Assembly (NCBI RefSeq): GCF_014529535.1 | Contig: NW_023503785.1 | Coordinates: 868,001-932,000, forward strand | Direction: 5' to 3' | Origin: Bradysia coprophila | Lineage: Eukaryota; Arthropoda; Insecta; Diptera; Sciaridae | Length of the DNA: 64,000 bases | Part shown: one piece after another, positions 55,657-64,000 of the stretch | Layout of the letters: every line of letters begins with the position of its first letter | Position numbering within the stretch: the first letter of the stretch is position 1 | Notes under the pieces: model-generated | The model's database searches: none | What the model saw: only the letters and a program-made list of their open reading frames with translations | What the model was told of the DNA's origin: nothing | Made by a program: the position numbers and the translations under genes

Positions 55657-58600
55657 TACATGAGTATTCTGGCAAATTAGAGCCAATGCATGCAGTCGCA
55701 GCGGTCGGTCAATGTTAGCCAACAGAAATCCGAGTACATTTTGAACATTGACTTGATGATTCGTTGAGAAAATGCGACTTTCCATTTTCCTAACAGAAAA
55801 ATTAGTTTAACGAAAATGGTTCGTGACATGTCCATGGGGAGCATCCATAAAAGTCGCCTCGCTGGAAGAGCTACTTCCAGTACACACAATTCCGATATAT
55901 GTGGTGTGCGACGATTTTATGGATGTTGCCCATCGGGGGCGAATACTGAACGAAATACCTATTTTCCGGAAAGACCAACAAAGCAGGAAATTTGTCGAGC
56001 GTATACTGCCACGGCAGATCATTTTGGTCGCCGTCAATGCGCACGAAATCGATACGGTCGATGTCTTGGAGCATTTTCGATGCCATCATCAATGTGTGCG
56101 ACATAAGGCTGCACAAGGCACACTGGGTTGAATAAAACAGCACCACCACCGTCTGCAATAAGTGGAACGTGTTAGGATGCGTCATCTGAGCAACCGAAAG
56201 AATCAAACAAACTTTGTTCGACAGCACCACCTGGTCGTTGAAATTGTCAGAATTGATCTCTTTCAAGGAGAATGTTCGCTTAATCGAGACGTAGCGCCGC
56301 ATGTCGGACGACGACGACGTGGCCGGTTGCCGAGACGTTGACTTCAGATGACGGGACAATGTTTTGTTGTGGAAATTTCCAATGAAACTGATTACGTTTC
56401 TCGTGTTAACTGCTTGCTTCAGCACGAACGTCGATTCATTCTGGAATGTCAATTCAGTGTATTAGAGATGCAATCGCGCCCTCTCACAACTACTATGTTT
56501 GCAAAGTTCGTTTCACAGCATCGGAGTCCTGAAGTAGGACATTGATTTGTTGTGTGGGTTCGAAAGAACCGTGCTTCAGGGCACCGATCGCCTTTCATTG
56601 AATTGTCCCTAAAGTTTGAATGGCTGCCTCACCTCATAATCCACAATGACTAGTCCTGTTTTACTACGCCTCTTCAGCACATTAAATCCCAATCGTTCGG
56701 CGAATGTGTGATACACCAAGCTGTCCATGGCTAAGAACGATAACGATTGATTCGATTTACACGAAAGTCCCGCTATCGATTCAAAGTCCTCCTGAAATGA
56801 AACGCTTCTGCAATCCGGTCGAATCCACACACACACACAAAGCCATCATCCATACCTCATGATCCTCCGTCTCAATGAAAAAGCGTACGTTCTCCTCGTC
56901 GACGAACGATTCGCATTTCCGTTTCAACTCCCTTTTCGCCAACGTTTCGCTGCTCTGTTGATCCATATCCGCACCGGCAACATCGGCAAAACGGTTGGCC
57001 GTGAATGCATCGCACGAATCAACTTTGTATCTGCTGTAGCGATGCGAAACGCCACCCTCGTTCGCATTCATTGGACCGAAAATGCGTTGTCCGGGGTCGT
57101 TCGAAGAGTTGACAATGTTGGCGAAAGTAACAGACACTGTGGATTGAGCGCACCGCAGCGATGTGCGATCCGCTTTCATCAGATGTCGACACTGTTCCAG
57201 GAAGGTTTTGTGTTCCTGTTGCGATTTGATGCGTTGCTTGGTCATGAACTCTCTGGACATTTCTCGGATCCAAATTTCGTTAGAGCTTGGACAGTTGTAG
57301 TACTGTAGGGCCGCTTGGCGTAGCTGTAAATTGAACGTTAGCATCGAAGCATTGTCGGTTTTTGATCGTCATGTCTCACCATTGCGTACGCATCATTCGA
57401 CTCTGCATAATGAATGCGAGGCGTAAAAAGTAGAACGACAGGTCCCCGCATAAAATACGGTGCTAGTGTGGCTGCTTTGGAACCGGGAGGTGAAACCCAC
57501 GCACTCACTTGATGGATATTCGTGGAAACGAATTTGGACAATTCTGGCTGCGTCCATGTGTCGTTTGTGTATTCCTGCAATTAGTTAATCGGATCAGAAG
57601 TTCCGACTCCGACTCCCAGCGCCAGACTGTGTCATTCTTGTAAAATTCACTTACAATGGTATCGTTCCACAGATACATTCGAACCACTGGTGTCGATTCG
57701 ACGCCAAACTGTTTCATTGCATCACCAGTCACCACACCATACAGTACCTCTTGGTTCGGATCCTTTTCAATCCACTTAACAGCTGTCTTGTAAAAATTCG
57801 AATAGAAGCTACGATGCACCAGCAGATTAACGAACGCAACAACTACGGCATCATGTGATGCCATTGCAGTCAACAGTTCATCGGGATTCGTAAATCGTGT
57901 CATCGGGAGCATAAGAGCCCGAACGAATTGCGTTAATTCCCGGCTATTCCACCGGCCGTTGTATGGAACAGCGAGTCCATTTTGCGTGTAGGCCATCAGA
58001 ACCGGCCATGTCATGACCTGATGAACAATAAATGAGGCTTAGTCGAACTGACGATTGATTGACTGCGCATTTAGTCCGAAAATTACCTTCGTATAATGAG
58101 CACGACATTCACCGCCCGGTTGCCAGCAATTAATTGCTGAGAATTCCGCTTCCCTGGCGAACAGTCGAGCTACATGTTCGTAAGAAACGCGGGCATGTTG
58201 ACTTTCGGCACACCACGGAGCGTAAAATAAAACGAAAGACAGATCGGTGAGTAACAGCTTGGACTTCAGATTCAGCTGTCCATGCGGCCAGTCGTTCACG
58301 AGCGATCCTTTCGGAAAGAAAGGTCTACTCGGCGATATTTTCGACACTTTCGGAGGCCTGGAAAAGTGATTTTTGTGAGACAATGTTTGGAACAAAAATT
58401 CGTCTGTGGAGTAGCGACGGAAAGTTCATAAAGTCAGTGTCACTGAAAACTGGCCAAATTGCAAACCAAAATCTTATCACCGACCTCTGTACACACTCCT
58501 CACACTCTATATGAGTGGCATATTTTATGAACGAAGACCCAACACTTACAAATTATGATACGTGGCATATGTGGTCAGCAACAAGATCAAGAAGACAGTA

Positions 58601-58878
58601 AACTCCCGTCCGAAATACACAATCATATTTCCGAACAATAAACGCTTTTTGTTGCTGTGGCTTAACAATTCTTCTCCATCCGATTCATCACTTTCAGATC
58701 GATCGCTTTCAATTGTTGTTCCGACTGACGAGCTGTGTGTCGATTGGTTGACGGCAATGTTGTTATCAACAATACCATTGTCACTATCACTATCACGATC
58801 GACGGTATCCAAATGTTGTTTGGTAACCGAATTGTTTTCTCTATTCTGATGTTGTGAATGTTCCCGGCTTATAGACAT
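55657..58878 (-). CDS. TXNDC11: TXNDC11-like thioredoxin-domain ER protein
   Basis: Eight exons with GT-AG junctions: 58878-58550, 58357-58087, 58017-57655, 57574-57380, 57323-56856, 56791-56633, 56440-55959, 55789-55660. The ATG at 58876-58878 is preferred over an upstream in-frame TTG. The N-terminus is acidic/Ser-rich and followed by one membrane segment (FTVFLILLLTTYATYHNL). Exon 2 starts a thioredoxin fold with CAES (CxxS) in FYAPWCAESQHARVS. Exon 7 holds a second fold with FYSTQCALCS (CxxC). Exon 8 reads NVLGFLLANIDRPL, as in the family's C-terminal end. A strong GTAAGT donor at 55659 suggests another exon further left, not found, or the protein stops a few codons on. In vertebrates TXNDC11 is an ER membrane protein linked to oxidative folding and ERAD. 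Symbol by domain layout, not by alignment. Confidence 0.8.
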
Positions 58879-59390
58879 GGAGACCAATTTGAAGCCAATT
58901 TCGATGATATGTTCATTTGAAATTGTTTCGTCATTGAACTTATTTTAAAGTCTAATTTGCACAAACACTTTACGGAACAGAGTGAAAATTTCAATGTTTT
59001 TCAATTTGAAAATGCATTAACCGGACACTATTGCAGAGATATTGGTATATTTATGGTTATGCTACACACAATTCAGTTAAATGTTTTTCATTTCAGTTGA
59101 TTTTCAATAAATTGCCACGAAAAAATTAATGAAATTATTTTAATATTTCGCTAAAGAAACATTTTTTGACGTTTGATGAATGTCACATCATACAATGAGT
59201 GTAGTAGAGGGTGTTATGTCAAAAACAACAAAAAAAAAATGTCAAAAAGAGTGTTCACCGGGTTCACCTATCGAGCTTAGTTTATTTAACTGGCTTGTTC
59301 CTAGTAACTGGACTTTTACATACAAATTTTGACGCATCGAGAGCAGTTAAATAACTGGTCATTCTTTTCTCTTTTACGCTCTTTTAACAC
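58879..59390. other. Upstream region of the TXNDC11-like gene
   Basis: AT-rich, presumably 5' UTR and promoter of the minus-strand gene. No specific promoter element can be supported. Confidence 0.4.
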
Positions 59391-60155
59391 TGTATAGACT
59401 GTTATGATGAAAGAGAAGGAAACATAATTGCCTTGGCCAAAAAATTGTATGTAAAAATGCAATGATAAGCACCCCGAGGCAATTGATAATTGACTGGTCG
59501 TCGGTTTTCTCGCGCCGAACATAAAAGTCTATAGGTGCAGCACAGTGGTGTCGTAATGAGCAAAGCTCTTTTATGTTGTGATGACGTTAAGTTCAAGGTT
59601 GTAAACTTTGGGGATGTCACGCAGATCGCCATTTTATTAGAAACGCGGGAACACACCACGTTTGAAGATACATATAAAAACCGCGTCTTCACGAAGACGA
59701 GAATCGTCGTAGGAGGTGAATTTTTGTATGAAATCCGATATTTTATCGTCAACTGTGGTGTGTTACCCGCATAGCTGTATCTGCGGGATCTCCCCAAAGT
59801 TTACAGCCTTGGTTACGTTTGCCGTTCTGTAAATGGTTATAGACTCTGTTACTTGCCATTTAGAGAGCGACGTATTGGATACGAATAGTGTCAAAATTGA
59901 CACAATTCTTTTGTTCTAATGTCAATTTTCACTCTATACGTCGCCCATACGTCGCTTTGTAAATGGCCAGTTATGATCAGAGCAAGAAATCCGAAGACCA
60001 GTTAACTATAACTTGCCTTAATCTGAATTCACAGTCATTCCGTTTTGTGTCCGTTTTGCCTCCGTATACATGACAGTTGGCATTGCATATACAATAGAGC
60101 TCATTCTTTGATAAGACAACTGTCACATACACGGAGGCAAAACGGAATGAGAATG
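59391..60155. mobile_element. Cluster of MITE copies between the host genes
   Basis: 59391-59533 has the ends CTGTATAGACTGTTATGATG and AAAGTCTATAGG. 59950-60020 is a reversed partial copy (CCAGTTATGATCAGAGCAAG). 60036-60149 is an inverted repeat (CATTCCGTTTTG...GCCTCCGTATACATGACAG and complement). No coding sequence. Confidence 0.6.
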
Positions 60156-60899
60156 GACGATTCTGAGGCCACCTTTAAGGTACTTGCCATTGCACTTTTA
60201 CATACAATTTTTTGGCATATCCGCCAAGACAAGTTAAAATAACTTGTCCGAATACATTTCCTTGTCTTTCATCATAAAATTCTATGATGACTTCGATCCA
60301 TAAAGTCTAAGAGATATTCGCAATTTGCACGTAATGTAGGTGGCACTACTGTCTATGTTCGAAATATATGAATACCGGCCATAAGTATGTTCGATTTATT
60401 TCCACTACGCACCCTGAGGCACCCTTCGTTGCAAATCGCCAATGGGGATTTATACATTTATCTATAGACAGATGAAAAGAGAGCTATTTTTGTAAATATG
60501 TGTGCGTGTCTGCCGATGTACGTCAAAAAGTATATGAGATTGTCTCATTCTTTTCCAATAAAATATGCAGCGGAACTGATCCTCTTTTTTAATCGATCTA
60601 ATGAGTGTTTAAAGAGAATGTCAAAAGAGTGTCACCTATCGGACTCAGTTAAATTACCATATAAATTTTGACATATCACCCAAGAGATCGATGCAAAGGG
60701 AGGATTCGCTCAGTTCCGCTGTGAGGGATTCTTTTGAAAATCCACCTATCAAAATCGGACCCATTTCGTCTGGGATGGATATATACATGATTTAAAATGT
60801 CTTTGCCTCGACCTCAAAACAGGCCTCACACAGTCTCGAGCCACACCTGGTTGCTGGTGGTAGGCGGTCGACGGTCGACGGTCGAAAAGCAGTGTACCA

Positions 60900-61378
60900 A
60901 GAAAAATTTTTCGAAATCTGTGTGAACTTTACACAGGTCTGGGCTGGTACTGATGACGCTTAATGTGAACCTAACATGCCAGTCTAAGCTTTCCATAGAG
61001 TGTTATGATGAAAGAGAAAGAGATATTTTGACAAGTACCCCATGGCAAGTTATAATAAACTGGTCTTCGGTCCTCTCGCTCTCAACGTACCACGTCTAAA
61101 GAGAAACAAATACTTTGACAAGTACCCCAAGGCAAGGCACTCTGATCATAATATTCTTTTGATACCTCATTTGCAGTGCTGGTGCTGGCGAGTTTTACGA
61201 GTAGCGGTTGTACTAACATAAAATTCTAATATATCGGCAATCACCAGCCCTGCAAATGAGGTATCAATAGAAAGCTTAGATAATGTACGTTACAACTAGC
61301 ACGTTAGGTTCACAATAACTGTCATCAGTACCAGCCCAGACCTGTCTGAAGCTCACACGGATTTCGAAAATTTTTGTT
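60900..61378. mobile_element. Foldback element interrupted by a MITE
   Basis: Outer arms share CAGGTCTGGGCTGGTACTGA and GTGAACCTAAC (60900-61010 and about 61265-61378, inverted). The inner arms share GATACCTCATTTGCAG (61162-61177) and its complement (about 61252-61267). The left arm is broken between AAGCTTTC and TTTTGATACC by 60995-61155, a CTATAGACTGTTATGAT-family copy. Confidence 0.7.
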
Positions 61379-61639
61379 GTACATTTTTGCAAACACATCA
61401 ATGAATCTAAACAAACTTGGCATGACCTGGAAGTACTTGAACTCAGCTTTGAACTTTCACCCAGAACGATTATTTGTAGCGGCCAAAAAAATCACACAAT
61501 AACTTCTCGTGCTCGAGATTTATTTGGCTTCATTCAAAATTATGACAGCTAGTAAAGAAATCGCATAGCTGGCAACACTAGTCCAATTCCTTTGAGCGTA
61601 GCTGTCAAAAATGAAATCGCCAAAGTTTTTGTTGCTGTC

Positions 61640-62632
61640 GTAAAAATTATATCGGAACGGGTGTGTAACTGGAAGAAAAAGTAAGTTTTCTACTGTGTTT
61701 TTTCCGTTTAATGTCCATTGGTGTTGTTTGTTCAGTAAATTAGTGTCAACACCACGCGAATTGTTACGTTTCGTGCAACTAATTCGTTGTTAGTTGCATG
61801 AATTCTTACAAAACATTATTGAGACCCAGATGATGAATTTGGATAACACTGTCATGGCTGCAGTGGGAGGTGATGCAGGCAAAAACAAATTTAGAAAAAT
61901 TAGAAGAAATTGATTGGTTTTAAGAACTTACGAGAGTGATTCGAATTGTTGTGTTGCTTAAAATTTACCGAGATTAAAGTTTAACTTCCGTTCCTACAAA
62001 CAATATCTAGTCGAATTCAATTTATCGATTTTTCACCCAAAAAGATTGTGAATACACCAATTTGTCGTGATTCATCTCACCGGTTTAGTGGAATCGCCTA
62101 GAATCTTTGGTGCTTTCTGACCGATTCGTCCTATGTAAAATTATATTCCAAACAGGAATAGCACTTTTACATAAATTGTGTGGCCTAAATTTTACGACAG
62201 TCCATCGATGCCAATTGTAATACTTACAAAAGCCAAGAATATTGATTTTGACTTTACTTTTAGCTTTAATCATCGATAACAATCATGACCGACTCCAAGT
62301 ATTTCACAACCACCAAAAAAGGTGAAATATTCGAATTGAAATCAGAATTGAACAATGACAAAAAGGAAAAGAAGAAAGAGGCGGTCAAGAAGGTGATTTC
62401 CCATCCATATCTCAACTGGTCGCTTACTTTACAATTCTAAAAAAACGAATCAATTCATTAGGTCATCGCCAGCATGACCGTTGGAAAGGACGTGTCTGCC
62501 CTGTTTCCCGACGTTGTCAACTGTATGCAAACGGACAATTTGGAATTGAAGAAATTGGTCTATTTGTATTTGATGAATTATGCTAAATCGCAACCGGATA
62601 TGGCAATCATGGCGGTGAACACATTTGTTAAG
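61640..62632 (+). CDS. AP-1-2beta: AP-1-2 beta (beta-adaptin), first exons, gene continues beyond window
   Basis: Large beta subunit of clathrin adaptors; in insects one gene typically serves both AP-1 (Golgi/endosome) and AP-2 (plasma membrane). A non-coding first exon ends at 61680 (AAAAA/GTAAGT). The next exon starts at 62264 after TTTTAG, with the ATG at 62285, and encodes [20 protein letters not shown] and the basic [10 protein letters not shown], to the donor at 62392. The next exon, 62462-62632, encodes [20 protein letters not shown] and [20 protein letters not shown], ending FVK at the donor 62633. This is the highly conserved adaptin N-terminal helical solenoid. About 93 residues are visible; the rest must lie to the right. 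The following intron is >1.3 kb and contains a foldback element. Confidence 0.93.
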
Positions 62633-64000
62633 GTTGGTTCTTGTTGCTGTTATTGTTGTTTGTGTGTTTGTGAAATATTTTCTTTATCAACAACCACCAC
62701 CAAATTGTGTTTTGTGATATATTTATGATGACTGGTTTCACATTTGAAGTGTTCGATATTTTTGATATTACTTTCAGTTCTGAAAGAATGGAATTGTTTC
62801 CACCAAGTCTTCTTGAAGTCGTAAGCTCAATCCAATGTAAAATGATCTACTCGAAGACGTACTTTTTATACGCAACATTCACTATTCACTATTAAGAGTC
62901 ATGTCGCCAAGACTTCAGGCGATTGACGAACAAGCGGTCTCCGATTTTAATGAGTGATAGCTCGTTGGATTCGTCTTTTAATTCTAGCAAACACGTATCT
63001 TTCACTTTTTCGAAAAAAAATTATTTTCTGTGAAAAGCGTTCAAAAGTGATCACATGTCAGAGGGTTCCGAAAACAGTCTTTCGGCAATAACTCAAGAAA
63101 AAATTATTTTAAATTATTGTAACGTTGTACGAATGTCGGCCTTGGAAAGATCTACAGGTAGAGTATACGCACTGCTTGGTGCAAGTAGATCCACGAGAGT
63201 TATGACTAAAAATATAACAGATGTTCGGAGAGTCCGCCTTCCCTGCAGCATCGATGTTCCACGGAACTGAGTATAGGGTGTTGTAGCTGCCCTCACCCAC
63301 TATACTATCGTTCCACATATAAATGAACCAAGTACTTTTGTGCTGCAAGCCTGCAGAAGTCTTGGAAAAAAATTTGGTGTCAAAGTGCAGATTTTTTCCT
63401 TCTTTCTGGGGACTCTACAGCTGGAACAGCAATTGGAACATTGGAACATTATCAATAGAAAGAAAGAAAGAAAGAAGGAAAAAATCTGCATTTTGGCACC
63501 AACTTTTTTTCGAAGACTTCTGTAGGCTCGCAGCACAAAAGTACTCGGTTCATTTATATGTGGAACGATAGTGGATGAGGCCAGCTACAACACCCCATAC
63601 TCAGTTCTGTGGAACATCGATGCTGCAGGGAAGGCGGAATCTTCAAACATCTGCTATATTTTTAGTCATAACTCTCGTGGATCTACTCGCACCAAGCAGT
63701 GCGTATACTCCACCTGTAGGCCTTTCGCACTAATTTACACAACCTGCAAACGATTCTCCAAGTGGGGTTAAATTATGACTGACAAACCAATTTTTCCTTT
63801 AAAAGTAAGACATTTTTGTGTGCTTTGATGGTTTACCTTAATAAAAAAAGATTTTGGTCAGAGAAATCATCGAAAGACGAATACTTCCCGCCTAAATGTA
63901 GGCTACAAATGTGTATTACTTTTAAGAGGGAACACCGAACGAAACGAGCAGTCGGCAATTCCCGCAGCCAAGGAATTCATATTTTCTGATGTAGACATTA
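62633..64000 (+). other. Intron of the beta-adaptin gene (to the window edge)
   Basis: No exon with the expected next adaptin motif is found before the window edge. It contains the foldback element 63152-63720 and otherwise AT-rich sequence. Confidence 0.7.
63152..63720. mobile_element. Foldback element in the beta-adaptin intron
   Basis: Arms of ~245 bp (63152-63400 and 63478-63720) begin CTACAGGTAGAGTATACGCA and end with its near-complement. The arms differ at a modest number of positions. The ~75-bp centre contains an (AAAG)n run. Open frames on both strands are mirror artefacts with no known similarity. Confidence 0.85.

Noticed and set aside
63055-63771. Several 60-80-codon frames at the right edge
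   Set aside because: All fall in a foldback element and are mirror translations of its arms.
1-64000. tRNA, rRNA or snRNA genes
   Set aside because: I found no cloverleaf-like or rRNA-like stretch by eye; a covariance-model scan would settle it.

Overview
The window is animal, most probably insect, nuclear DNA. It is AT-rich and repeat-dominated. Two host genes at the right end contain introns with consensus splice sites, and the rest is mostly mobile-element sequence. DUF4780-type and DUF4806-type proteins and (GAA)n-tailed RTE-like retrotransposons point to an insect, perhaps a dipteran, but the order cannot be settled from the sequence. I saw no tRNA, rRNA or CRISPR and nothing bacterial.

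Layout. 1-7.3 kb: an unexplained stretch with three related hairpins, small MITEs, and two remnants of a non-LTR retrotransposon lineage with an R2-like C-terminal endonuclease. 7.3-11.2 kb: a hAT transposon with both ends and its 8-bp target duplication visible. 11.8-16.5 kb: an RTE-like retrotransposon, intact in its single ORF, inserted inside an older 5'-truncated copy of the same family; both target duplications can be read. 17-28.4 kb: degraded Jockey/CR1-like and R2-like retrotransposon remnants, AT-rich inverted arrays and a DUF4780-type ORF1. 28.7-33.7 kb: a ~5-kb transposon with an En/Spm-like transposase on + and an intron-containing DUF4806 gene on -. 33.8-45.5 kb: retrotransposon fragments, hAT-type MITEs, a ~1.8-kb palindrome with a transposase fragment in its loop, and other foldback elements. 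46-49 kb: a Myb/SANT-like gene, MITEs and a weak candidate host exon. 49.3-52.4 kb: a near-intact RTE copy with one nonsense codon. 52.4-55.5 kb: foldbacks and the second copy of a composite repeat carrying an 18-bp minisatellite. 55.6-58.9 kb (-): a TXNDC11-like thioredoxin-domain gene with eight recognisable exons. 61.6 kb to the edge (+): the first exons of a beta-adaptin gene (AP-1-2beta), with a foldback element in its intron.

The two clear host genes are divergently arranged and belong to secretory-pathway biology (ER thioredoxin-like protein; clathrin-adaptor large subunit). I infer no functional link between them. The most informative content is the readable history of nested insertions: six copies of one RTE-like family (one inside another, one with a 5' inversion and a paralogous empty site), at least three hAT-type non-autonomous insertions with 8-bp duplications, and the DUF4806/transposase pairing.
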